Source: Agaricus subrufescens
Taxonomy: Eukaryota; Basidiomycota; Agaricomycetes; Agaricales; Agaricaceae
NCBI GenBank assembly: GCA_029945375.1
Contig: CM057062.1
Coordinates: forward strand, 496,001-560,000
Length of the DNA: 64,000 bases
Direction: 5' to 3'
In this document: one piece after another, positions 21,833 through 32,684 of the stretch
Layout of the letters: each line of letters opens with the position of its first letter
Position numbering within the stretch: position 1 is the first letter of the stretch
The notes under the pieces: model-generated
Databases searched by the model: none
Seen by the model: only the letters and a program-made list of their open reading frames with translations
Told to the model about the DNA's origin: nothing
Position numbers and translations under genes: made by a program

Positions 21833-23797
21833 ATGGGTAGGAAAAGCACTGACGGTTCTTGGGCTCTGAGTAAGGCGGATAAAGTCGTACTCAAACAGCT
21901 GTTAAACAAGTGTCTTGATACACGCGTTGCTATTGACTCAGGGACAGGTGAAACCCCATGGACTGCGCTCACGGTGTGGGTCGATAACATTGCGATTCCT
22001 CATTTTCATAAGATGCGCCAGACAACACCAAAGGAAAATGAAGTATGTATTATCCCTGTCAGGTATCATTTGTACATTAATATACTGCAACAGCAAATAC
22101 AGACTTGGTACAGGAACCAGTGTCAACAACAGGGTGTTGTCATTCAGTGCAAGCATGTGCGGGAGGGAGGCCAGATGGATCAAGCACCTGCCGAATCTGA
22201 CAAGCTTCCCTGTGTCAGAGGCATTGTTATCGACGAGTACAGGCAAGACATTCGTCAGTCAGCACATGAGGCCAACTCGGATAGCGCTGCATCTAGTCCG
22301 TATATAGCGAGGTGGAATATGGCAGTCACTCAACGTGTAGAAGGGCTATCTCCCAAGGAACATAAGGCCATTCAAGCTAAAGTCGACAAGGAGATTGTTA
22401 GGCAGGCTAGCCCTCCCACACGGGCGGAAATCCTTGCGTGAGTCTAATTTATTCTAAGTTTTTTATTCAAGTACTTAAAGTCACGCAGTTCACAAGACAA
22501 GCTGGGCATCAGAGCTGGGGAGGCCATTCGTCACCTTCTAGGATGGGACCAAAGGCAGCAATATGGCGACGCCATAGTTTTTATCACAATGGCATATCGC
22601 AATTCCTCTAATGAAATAAAGGAACAGAAGTAAGTCCCTTTGACTAATATGAAACTTCACTGATAGGGCTCCAGATTTCTTATCAGCAACAATAATGATT
22701 TCCTTGCACATTGTGAACCCTTCAATGAACGTTACGACACCCACTTGAGTGGTTTACTTGCCGTTGCGGCAGATCTAGCCCTCCCTAGTGAGTTAGAGCA
22801 TTAGTAACCAACCTATTGTCATATTCTCATCAATTCATTTACAGAACATGAACTGTCAACTGATCTATCCCACCCTGACGACATTTCCTTGTCTGCTACA
22901 GCAGGGTGAGTATATACCCTTATTTATGAAATAATAAATATATTGAACATGATTGTCACAGAACAGGACCAGCTGTCAATGAAACAGCCACTTTGCCACA
23001 TCGGGAAGCTCTTTTCGTGGGATATTCTAACCCCCAGACTCCCCAAGGAAGCATCCCTCCGGCTTCTCCTGTCCGTCTCCCCAAGCAAGGCCCTACTCTT
23101 GAACTTGGCTCTCTTCCTTCACCAGTCCTCATTCTCCAGAAAAGCACCCCTCCTGCTTCTCCTGTTTCTCCCACACCAGCCCCCAAGCCGATCCCGATCC
23201 CCGGGCCCTTACCTCTTCCTATCCCCAAGCCGATCCCCATCCCTGAACCAATCCCCATCCCTGAGCCGGTACCCATTTCCTGTGCCAATCCCCATTCCCA
23301 AGCCAATCCCTATCCCTGAGCCAATTCCCATTCCTGAGCCCATACCTCTGCCCATCCCCAAGCCAAACTCCGAGCCTATCCCCATCCGCAAGTGTGTTCC
23401 CGGTCTCACCCCTGATCCCATGTCTACCCCCAAGCCAAACCCTGTTGAGCCTATTCCGGTCCTCAAGTGTGTCCCCACTGAGCATGTGCCCATTGCTGAG
23501 CAAAGCCATCCCAGCCCCAGCCCTCAAACTAATCCCACTGCAACTCGAAAGCCTCGTCCACAACGTGGAATATTGGGTGCGCAACCTGTTTGGACCTCAG
23601 CTCGCTCCAAAAGAGCACCAAAGCGAGCTGAGCCCCTGATTACTCAAAACCAGGCACCTCGGACAAAGTGAGTTCAAGTGTTTTAACCTGCTGTCAGTTC
23701 TCAATTTTTTTTCAGGGTCCCAGTTAGTAAAAGGTGGGCTTATGTGTCAGAAGACGATAGTAGTCCCCCGCCCAAAAAGAGGTCCTGCCGTCATTAG
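21833..23797 (+). CDS. Unrecognised KDZ cargo protein with a Pro-Ile-Pro repeat tail
   Basis: The ATG at 21833 is in good context (CACCATGG). Exons that keep frame: 21833-22437, 22489-22629, 22675-22787, 22845-22905, 22962-23667, 23716-23797. The N-terminal 300 residues look globular (DNIAIPHFHKM, EAIRHLLGWDQRQQYGDAI, VFITMAYRNSSNEI) and belong to no family I know. Next come a Pro/Ser-rich stretch, a run of six-residue PIPIPE/PIPIPK units, a basic region (RSKRAPKR) and a C-terminus with a nuclear-localisation look (PPPKKRSCRH). The repeat run changes frame near 23271-23304; either one base has been lost, or a 34-bp GT...AG segment there is removed, which restores frame exactly. It is probably a nuclear accessory protein of the transposon. 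Confidence 0.6.
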
Positions 23798-23829
23798 TAA
23801 GCTTATCATCAATTCTGCTTCAATCATAT

Positions 23830-24433
23830 ACTTAATTAATAGGTGCGCTGTGAGCCCTGAAATCATAATTAAAATAAAAATGATCGTGATTTTAAAATTG
23901 AACATGACTTGTCATTAAGTGTGATTACCCGAATCAAGATTGATAATCACAATTATCATCACGCGCCGGTAATGTAAACTGAATAACGACGGTTAACCTT
24001 CGCAGATTAAACATGATTATTCGTCTGAGATAATCATGTTTAACTTTCACAGGATAATCATGATTATTCCGCGAAAGCGACGACCAACCTTTTCGGAATA
24101 ATCGTGATTGTTCCCTGACAAATAATCATGATTACCCGGCAGAGGCCAGCCCTCCAACAAATGCGGGATAAGCATGATTATCCGGCAGAGGCCAGCCCTC
24201 CAACAAATGTGGGATAATCATGATTATCCCACAGGTGTTAAACACGATTATCTCAAACGAATAATCATAATTATTAGTCTGTCACATAGAAGATCATTGC
24301 GTAGCGCATGTCTGAACCCTCCAATATAATCATAATTATCTCAAAATCATGATTACTTGTATACATATTCTATTGTACATGAACCATGATAAACAATATA
24401 TAATAATCATGATTAGACGATTATTAGCCACAA
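23830..24433. repeat. Right subterminal array of ATAATCATGATTAT palindromes
   Basis: More than a dozen copies or variants of ATAATCATGATTAT in about 600 bp. A direct repeat of about 45 bp (CGGCAGAGGCCAGCC...CATGATTATCC) occurs twice in tandem at about 24137-24230. It matches the motif class at the left end. Confidence 0.8.
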
Positions 24434-24489
24434 ATTGTAATCAGTGACAGTTGCCGCTGATAATTATACGAGATTAATGCCACCAATGA
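24434..24489 (-). repeat. Right terminal inverted repeat of the KDZ element
   Basis: Reverse complement starts CATTGGTGGCATTAA and aligns with the left end over about 55 bp with one small indel. The heptamer ATCCACC follows at once. Confidence 0.88.
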
Positions 24490-25580
24490 TCCACCACCTT
24501 GTCTCTCAATCGGCAGGGCTGTTTGTGTATGCTGTTACTGCTATCCGATACATCGATGGACTTAGTAATGGGAGAGCCGGATTTGAAGAGCGGTTGCGTG
24601 CCGTACTGCAGGTGGATGCACCGTCAGCGGAAAACCCCTTCTCAGCTTTGGACCACCTCTACACATTGCTGATGATGCTGATACCCGAAGGAGTACTTTA
24701 CGACGCCCTGTCGCTGCTCCACCTTGACCAAAACATTGCCTATGAAAAATACAGTTTATGTCCCGGTAGTCATGATCCTAAGATTGTTTCCTATTGTTCC
24801 GCTCTCAGTCTTTCACCGGCCGCATTTCACGCTGCAATCAGCAACTTATACTCCGTACTTCGGGTGACAAGGTCTCAAAGGGAGGAACTGAACGAATTCC
24901 AGTTCTATCATAAATCATTCCTTGACTACCTTTTGGATCACAGGAGATCCAAACTATATTTTATTCATTCGCCATCCGTCATTCGGCATTGCTTAGAGAA
25001 AGTTATCTATACTCTCAACCGTGTATCGAATGCCAATCCTAGTGAGTATTGAAACTTTGAAGCTTGTTTGACGGCATACTGAGTTGGTACAGTTCCCCGG
25101 TGGATTTCCTCAGATACTTTCCCGCTACACGCATTTTTCACTTCAGTAGAAGACCATATTGGGCAACTGGAGGAAAGTACTTTGCAACAAATCTCACGGG
25201 TTGTGTGGGGAAATATCAATGGGTATGTTGTTAATATCGATTTCCCAACATTCATTAAAAAGGTCTGGCACCGGCATTTAATACAACGTGAAAGAAAGTA
25301 ATACTCATAGATGCGATACTAGATTCCGCTAGACTGGCGTTCTCAGATCATACGTCCATCCAGTCTTCGCAGGGTCATCCATAGAGCCTCTGGCACACCT
25401 AGTTTCTTCCGCAGGTGTCTAGTATGCACCCACGTCATTCACCGACAGATATCTGCCATCCTAAACCAGGAACAGTTCTCGGGCCTGAGCTATATTCTAG
25501 GTAATGGGGACAAAGCAATGTTCATAGAGAAAGGGTTGGGGGGGATTTTTGGGAACTCAAAGCAGAGACTCAATAGATGA
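24490..25580 (+). pseudogene. NACHT NTPase pseudogene, C-terminal half (3' of the KDZ insertion)
   Basis: Continues the gene broken at 8439. It reads HHLVSQSAGLFVYAVTAIRY, then the helical part of the STAND module to SNANP, a GT-AG intron (25042-25146), exon 3 (25147-25262, IDFPTFIKK), another intron, and exon 4 (25323-25580) with DWRSQIIRPSSL and a TGA at 25578-25580. No stop or frameshift is seen in this half. Its splice sites and exon lengths equal those of the intact paralogs, so the gene was complete in this part when the transposon landed. Confidence 0.9.
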
Positions 25581-25929
25581 CCTCTTTGTTTTTTTGAATT
25601 CCGCCGTCTCCACTCAGTGTTCCTAAAGCAAGGCAACATCCTTTCTCAGACTTGTTGTGTTGCCGCTCATACGGATTCTGTCGTCTCAAAGTAATTGAAA
25701 AGCAAGTGGTAAGTGGCAGTACCACCCCAAGTGGGAATGGAGTATTAGGCTCTCATTTACTGCTGCGGATTTCTGCGATGGCTTCAACTTGCCATTGCCT
25801 GGTGTAATACTGTGGGTGGAAACAAGGTAGGAACGTCAACAATGGATCAATGACGGCAATCAGAAGTGTGCCAATCGTAATTCAGAACAGCCTTCCATTT
25901 TCATGGGTCCAGGGCGTCTATCACTGAGT

Positions 25930-25967
25930 CGGAACCTTAAAACCGCAAGGTTGCGTCTTTGACTTGA
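25930..25967 (+). promoter_or_regulatory. Conserved core promoter of NACHT gene A
   Basis: The block starts CGGAACCTTAAAAC and ends GACTTGA. It lies 79 bp upstream of the ATG at 26009. Near-identical 38-bp blocks lie 79 bp and 80 bp upstream of the other two intact paralogs. CTTAAA may serve as a TATA-like box. Confidence 0.75.
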
Positions 25968-26008
25968 ACGCACTCCACCAACTACTGCTACCCGTATCCT
26001 CGTTTTTT

Positions 26009-28042
26009 ATGCAAATTCTCCAAGAATCGGAGGGAGCCACTCTGAACGGCGGCAACTATATTGGTGTAAATGGGTCTAGTAATGTCATCAATGTCGGATC
26101 TGGTACTAGTAAGCAAACTCCCACATCGAGCATTGCCCACGTTGACGAAGGCTCACATATCCCAAGAGAAGGGAAAAGGTATCAAACTGCTCCTCAATTC
26201 TTATGTTCAACGCGAAGCGATCCATGACTCGAGTGCACGCGGTGAGCTTGGATGTCACCCTGGCACTCGTGAAGAATACATTCATGAAATCACCAGCTGG
26301 GGCAACGGACATTGGGAATCAGAGAAACGGGCATTCTTGATGACGGGACCAGCTGGAGCGGGGAAGTCTGCCATCGCGCGGGATTGTGCACACAAGCTCA
26401 AGGCGTCAGGGAATCTTGGTGCCTCATTCTTCTTCTACAGACCCAGCCTCTGGAACGACCCAACGAAATTCATTCCAACCATCGTCTACCAACTTGCCAC
26501 CCGATATTCTGCATACCGCGACTGCATAGATGCCATCATCCTCGATGATCCTCTCGTGCTTGAGAAGGAAATGGGAACCCAATTCTTGGAGCTGCTCGTC
26601 AAACCATTACTGCAGCCGAGCATTAATGGACGCAATGTAAAGACCGGTTTAGTTATAATTGTCGATGGTCTTGATGAATGTGCAGATGTGAATGCACAGG
26701 TCCAGATCATACGCCTTATCACCGCTTCCATCCACGAGCGGACAACACCATTTCTATGGGCGTTTTTCAGCCGGCCTGAACCTCCCATCACCTCCGCCTT
26801 CTCATCTCAAGTTGCCACAAACATGTCTTGGACGCTACCGCTCACACTCTCCGGTCATGCTAATAGCGACATCGAAACATACCTTCGTGGTAGCTTCAAC
26901 ATGGTCCGCGCCAAGCACAACATTCCTCTAAAGGTAGCCTGGCCTGAGGAGAAGGATATCTATCGTCTTGTCTCTCAATCGGCAGGGTTATTTGTGTATG
27001 CAGTTACTGCTATCCGATACATTGATGGACTGGGCAACGGGAGAGCCGGATTTGAGGAGCGGTTGCGTGCAATACTTCAGGTGGATGTACCGTCTGTAGA
27101 AAACCCATTTTCAGCTTTGGACCAACTCTACACATTACTCATGATGCAGATACCCCAAGGAGTACTTCCTGACACCCTATCGCTGCTCCACCTTGACCAA
27201 AGCATCGCTTACAAAAAATACCGCGTCGCTACCACTGTGATCGATTCAATGGTTGTTTCCTATTGCTTGGCTCTCAGTCTTTCCACAGCTGCGTTTCATG
27301 CTGCCATCAGCAACTTGTATTCCGTACTTCGGGTGACAGGGCCTCAAGGGGAAGAGCTGAATGAATTTCAGTTCTATCACCGATCATTCCTTGACTTCCT
27401 TTTGGATCAGAGGAGGTCCGAGCTATTTTTTATTAGGTCACAAGCCGTCCATCAGCACTGTTTAGACAGGATTATTTGTACTCTCAGTCGTGCATCGAAT
27501 GCCGATCCCAGTGAGCATCAGAAATTTATATGTCATTCGACAGCGTACTAAGCTGACTTGATTCTCCAGCTCCCCGGTGGGGTTCCTATAATTTCCCGCT
27601 ACGGGCCTTTTTTGTACTAGTAACAGAACATGTGGGGAAATTGGAGGAGAATACTTTGCAGCCAATTTCACAGATTGTGTGGAAAAATCTTCACGGAGGA
27701 TTCTACGGTATTGATTTCCCAACGTTCATCACGAAGGTTTGGCGCTGCCATCTAATATCACATGGAAGAATCATTCATATACAATGCTAGATTCCAGGAG
27801 ATTGGCGTTCTAGGATCATACGTCCTTCGAGCCTTCTCAGAGTCGTTAGTGGAACCTCTGACACACCCGACTTCTCCCTCAGGTGCCGGGCAGGTGCATA
27901 CGTCATTCGACGACAGACATGTGCTATCTTAATGCCAGAACGACACTTGGGCCTGAGCTATATTCTGGGAAATGGTGAAAAGGCGGGGTTCATAGAGAGG
28001 AGTTGGCTGGACTTGCATTGGAAAATCAATACAACGAGTTGA
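26009..28042 (+). CDS. NACHT-domain STAND NTPase (NLR-like), paralog A
   Basis: Exons 26009-26108, 26167-27510, 27621-27736 and 27791-28042 splice in frame to a 603-residue protein. The N-terminus is short and Asn/Gly-rich (MQILQESEGATLNGGNY, SSNVINVGS), the usual leader of mushroom NACHT proteins, then CHPGTREEYIHEITSWG. Walker A (GPAGAGKSAIA) is near residue 94 and Walker B (LVIIVDGLDECA) near residue 195; the helical lid follows (LVSQSAGLFVYAVTAIRY). The last two exons encode the conserved IDFPTFITK...DWRSRIIRPSSLLR tail. No ankyrin, WD or TPR repeats follow, so this is a short NLR-like protein. Proteins of this class work as nucleotide-switched sensors in fungal immunity-like and heterokaryon reactions; the ligand and effector are unknown here. 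Confidence 0.9.
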
Positions 28043-28827
28043 TATGTAACTCGTTTTTCTGGGAATATACCCCTCTTCGTTTCAGAGATGCGCTGATTCG
28101 GTGTACTTATAGTAACTTGAAGGTAGCAAGCATCGCAATATCCTTTATCAGATATGCTGTGTAGCCACCCATATGGATCATGTGTCCTCAATGTGAAGGT
28201 AAAGCAAGAAGACTCGTGAAGGGTGGTAGGCGGTGGCTAGCACGTACACCGAGAAAAGAAATGAGTGTCGCCTGTCATGTGATGTAGATGATGATGTAAA
28301 AATTATTTCGGGGCGGCAGATCTGAGATGGCGCCGTTCTCAACTTTGCATTGCCCGGGAAGGTGACTTTTCCGTGTTCAATTCATTGAGCCCGTTTATCT
28401 TCATCTACTGCACCTACATACTTGCCAGCCACTCTTCAAGAGTGGCGAGCAGCACGAAACTCCTCATACTCTGCCTCTGCCCAACGCTTCGCCGGAGTTC
28501 GACACTTGGCTTACATGGTCGTTGGTCCAAATTTTCGGTATCCCTCCTCCCCATTCATGATGATAGGTGGCTTTGGCGTGCAAATTTACTATAAAGACGT
28601 CTTGTGAGAGGTTTGGATATCCGTTTTTTGCTGTCCAGATTCACTATCTCGAAATTGAACCAGGCTACAGATTCTACAACAACCCGGAATCAGTAATGTC
28701 AGGTCTAATATTGGAGTTGAGACTAAGGTATAAATGTTAAAAGTGGACCAATGACAAAAACCGAACGGCGCTTATCAGCATTCTGAATAGGCTTCCATTT
28801 TTCATGACTTCAGAGCGTCTATCAAGC
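28043..28827. other. Intergenic spacer of the NACHT array
   Basis: No gene seen. Parts resemble the region before paralog C (for example GGCGTGCAATTT near 28575 and 32400), so the duplication unit included upstream DNA. Confidence 0.5.
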
Positions 28828-28865
28828 CGGAACCTTAAAGCCACGAGGTTGCGCCTTCAACTTGA
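28828..28865 (+). promoter_or_regulatory. Conserved core promoter of NACHT gene B
   Basis: Same 38-bp block as before paralog A (CGGAACCTTAAAGCC ... CTTCAACTTGA), 79 bp upstream of the ATG at 28907. Confidence 0.75.
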
Positions 28866-28906
28866 GCCTACCCCACCACCTACTGCCGATTGCATTGTTC
28901 TCTTGT

Positions 28907-30943
28907 ATGCAAATTCTTCAAGAATCGGAGGGGGCCACTCTGAACGGTGGCAACTATATCGATGTGCATGGGTCTAGCAATGTCATCCATGTCGGATCCG
29001 ATGCTAGTAAGTACCCCTCTGTTGAGTGATGCCTACATTGACGCAGATTCATGTATCTAAAGGGAAAGGGAAAGGGATCAAACTGCTACTTAAATCTTGT
29101 GTTCAGCGCGAAGCAATCCATGACTCAAGTTCACGCGGCGACCTTGGATGTCATCCTGGCACCCGAGGAGAATATATTCGTGACATCACTAGCTGGGGCA
29201 ACGGACAGTGGGAATCGGAGAAACGGGCGTTCTTGATGACAGGTCCAGCCGGGGCAGGCAAATCAGCCATCGCGCGAACATGTGCGCGTGAACTCAAGAC
29301 ATCCGGGAACTTTGGCGCATCATTCTTCTTCTATCGGCCCAGTCGATGGAACGACCCCACGAAATTCATTCCGACCATCGTCTACCAACTCACCACCCAG
29401 TATTCCGCATACCGCGACTGTATCGATGCTGTTATCCTTGACGATCCTCTTGTACTCGAAAAGGAAATGAGTATCCAGTTCCTCGAGCTTCTCGTGAAAC
29501 CACTGTTGCAGCCAAGCGTTAACGGCCACAATGTAGAAGCTGGTTTAGTCATCGTCGTTGATGGTCTTGATGAGTGCGCAACTGTGGATGCGCAACTTCA
29601 GATCATAAACCTCATCGCTACTTCGATCCGCGAGCGGACAACACCATTCTTATGGGCGTTTTTCAGCCGCCCCGAACCTCCCATCACCTCCGCCTTCTCA
29701 CGCCAAATGTCCGCAAACTTGTTTTGGACACTACCCCTCACACTCTCTGGTAATGCAAAGAGCGATATTGAGGCATACCTTCGGGGCAGCTTCCAGGTAA
29801 TCCGTGCCAAGCACAATATTCCTCAGACAGTAGCCTGGCCTAAGGAGATAGATATCCGTCATCTCGTTTCTCAATCGGCTGGGCTGTTTGTGTATGCGGT
29901 TACTGCTATCCGATACATTGATGGACTGTGCAATGGGAGGGTTGGATTTGAAGAGCGGTTGCGTGCCGTACTGCAGGTGGACTCGCCATCAGCAGAAAAC
30001 CCCTTTTCAACTTTAGACCACCTCTACACATTGCTGATGATGCAGATACCCGAGGGAATACTTTATGACACTCTGTCGCTGCTCCACCTTGACCAAAGCG
30101 CCGCTTACAGAAAATATCATGGCACTACCTCCGGTATAGACTCAAAGGTTGTTTCCTATTGTTTAGCTCTCGGTCTCTCATCAGCTGCATTTCACGCAGC
30201 CATCAGCAACTTGTATTCCGTACTTCATGTGACAAATTCTCAAAGGGAGCACCCGAACGAATTTCGGTTTTATCATAAATCATTTCTTGATTTCCTTTTG
30301 GATGAGAGGAGATCCAAACTTTATTTTATCCAATCAAAAGCTGTTCACCAGTATTGCTTAGAGAAGGTTATTTGTACTCTCACCCATGCATCAAACGCCA
30401 ATCCCAGTGAGCATCAAATCATTTTTCCTCATTCGATAACGTACTAAGCTGGTTTTATGGTAGTTTCCCCGTCAAATTTCTCTAATTTCCCGCTACAGGC
30501 GTTTTTTGCACTAGTAGAAGAAAATGTCGGGAAACTGGAGGAGACTACTTTACAGCAAATTTCACAAGTCGTATGGAAATTTTTCCAGGACGGATTTTAT
30601 GATATTGATTTCCCCACGTTCATCGAAAAGGTTTGGAAGAATCATCTCATATAATGAGACTTCAGAACATTATCATTCATATATACATTACTAGGTTCCC
30701 GAAGACTGGCGTTCGAGGATCATACGTCCATCTAGTCTTCTCAGGGCCGCTATTAGAGCCCCCGGCACATTCGGTCTCCTTTACAGGTGCCAGACAACTG
30801 CATACCTCATTCGGCTGCACATGTCTGCTATTTTAATGCCCGAACGACACGTAGCGATGGGCTATATTCTGGGGAATGGGAAAAAAAGAGGTTTTATAGA
30901 GAGAAAGTGGGGGGAGATATACTGGAGAATCAATACTAAGTAA
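28907..30943 (+). CDS. NACHT-domain STAND NTPase (NLR-like), paralog B
   Basis: Exons 28907-29006, 29063-30406, 30515-30630 and 30695-30943 give a 602-residue protein. The layout equals paralog A: leader MQILQESEGATLNGGNY, CHPGTRGEYIRDITSWG, Walker A GPAGAGKSAIA, Walker B LVIVVDGLDECA, lid LVSQSAGLFVYAVTAIRY, and C-terminal IDFPTFIEK and DWRSRIIRPSSLLR. Exon 2 and exon 3 have the same lengths as in paralog A (1344 and 116 nt). No stop or frameshift is seen. Divergence from A is spread over the protein, with the stretch after LLHLDQS (a loop in the lid or helical region) the most variable. Confidence 0.9.
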
Positions 30944-32604
30944 GAGCCGACAGGTAAGATGTTTTCCTGCAAAAATGCTATTCTCTGTTTCCGAAAGCGC
31001 TGGATCTACTCAGTGTACTTATAGCGAAATATTATGCGACGACCATATCATTTTTTTGGCTTTGTTCCCGTTCCCCGTATGGGCTCAGTCTAGAAAGTGT
31101 GGCGAAAAGGCGGGTGCAAAATGGAGGGCGGTGACAGCAACTCCGATAGGAGAGTAACTTAAAATTGAATCTGGAGCCAATCATGTCATCATTCAAGTTG
31201 TTTGACCTCACCCGCAAATTTCGTTGAACCCTTCCAAATTGAGGAGTCAACCTGGCCTATTTTGCTCTCATATTTGCTGTCAAGGCTTTATTAGTCGTTG
31301 TTGAGGTCTACCTGTTATGGTTCGTATGGGCATTCACCCAAGCATCAACCGCCACAATCACCGCTACCCACGTAAATTATCTCATCCAAAACTTTAGAAT
31401 GTGAAGATATCCGATTCGTCGATCCTGAACCTCAATATGTCTATGGCGGCGATCAATGTCGCTATGACAGAAGATGGTTTCCTATGTGCTAAGTGATCGT
31501 TCCCTTCGAGTCCACTTGTATAATTGGCCTATCGATTCTATTGATCGTCGTGATGGGAAGCATGTGGACGAGGAAGAAGAAATGGTCTGTGAAAGACTCA
31601 AGGTGGTTGCCTAGACGTCCGGATCACAGATAAAGCGAAGCACACTCATGGATTCCGTACTCGTAGTAGAAAACAATATCCTCATCGTTACCGTTGTCTC
31701 GAAAACCACGTCACCAACCTGTAGATGGATGGAAAACGTCGTTAATGCGCTAGGATCTCGATTCTCTACATGCAGTGGGAAAGACGTGAATAGGTATAAC
31801 GCCACTCCTACGCACTTGAGCCTTCGATCAGCAAACCAGCTCAGGCATGGTTTGGCATGATGCTGGCCTTAGATACAAGCCTTTTATCTAAATTAAGGTT
31901 TTCGGATTATATATCTATAGCACTCAATTTCACCGTGAGATCACTACAGAAGAGAGCTACAACCGCGATTGTACACGGCCAAGAGATAATCCCCCGATTT
32001 CGGGGATCTTGATCAGCGTGATCGTATTACTCCAGAGTGCGACTTTTTTCTGCCTCAGCAGGACATTAGAGCCTCAAATTTTTACTGCCCTACTCCTAGA
32101 GTTTTACTCTAGTATTGATGAACGATGGTTCTCTTGCTTTATAAGATTGATCATCAATCAATTAATGATGTATCGACTTCGTCGCGCGAGACGCGTGACG
32201 ACATGGCTTTCTTTTCTGGTTTTCGGTGGCCTGTACCATACCCAACGACAGCGTTCAAACAATCGGCATTGGTCAACCCCTCTTTTCTTCAAATCCAAGC
32301 TCGTTGATTGTCAATTGTCATACACCTGATAACTACTCTTACTTTTCACATAAGCAAACTACCGATCAGTGTCTGCCCATTTCCGACGACACGTGGGTTT
32401 GGCGTGCAATTTTGACTAGGAGGGAATCCTATAGCAGGTTTGGCTATACGTTTGCTGCAATCCGGATACACAATAGTGAAATCTGTTTGGGCTACGGATT
32501 TCTACGACGAGTTGGAATCGCAGTGTCGGGTGTAGTATTGGAGTTGACAGTAAGGTGAGAATGTTGAGGCTTTCGTTTTTCATAACCTCACAATGTGGTT
32601 AGTT
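30944..32604. other. Intergenic spacer of the NACHT array, 1.7 kb
   Basis: Only short, overlapping frames without motifs. The 3' half (from about 32390) shares scattered similarity with the region upstream of paralog B, which points to tandem duplication. I see no separate gene. Confidence 0.5.
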
Positions 32605-32642
32605 CGGAACATTAAAACCATGAGGTCGAACCTTCAACTTGG
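32605..32642 (+). promoter_or_regulatory. Conserved core promoter of NACHT gene C
   Basis: Third copy of the 38-bp block (CGGAACATTAAAACC ... CTTCAACTTGG), 80 bp upstream of the ATG at 32685. Confidence 0.7.
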
Positions 32643-32684
32643 ACCGCCACCTGCATCTGCTGTGGCTCGCATTCACCCTCCCTT

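Larger units (their letters stand above)
8440..24489. mobile_element. 16-kb KDZ DNA transposon with cargo genes
   Basis: Boundaries are set by the interrupted NACHT gene: homology ends at 8439 and restarts at 24490, and joining them regenerates the D-I-H-H-L-V-S reading of the family. The heptamer ATCCACC flanks both ends (8433-8439 and 24490-24496); an octamer with one mismatch (TATCCACC/GATCCACC) is also possible. The termini are imperfect inverted repeats of about 55 bp, starting CAGGGATGGCATTAA on the left and CATTGGTGGCATTAA on the right. Inside lie a KDZ transposase (minus), an Spt5-like gene (minus), a long palindrome, one minus and two plus unrecognised genes, and AT-rich subterminal repeats at both ends. 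KDZ elements are known to be large and abundant in basidiomycetes. Extensive cargo is what I read here, not something I can check against other copies. Confidence 0.93.

Noticed and set aside
8433..24496. hAT family assignment of the 16-kb element, based on a CAGGG end and a nearly 8-bp duplication
   Set aside because: The only transposase inside has CxC2 and KDZ motifs, and no hAT (BED finger or hATC) motif is visible.
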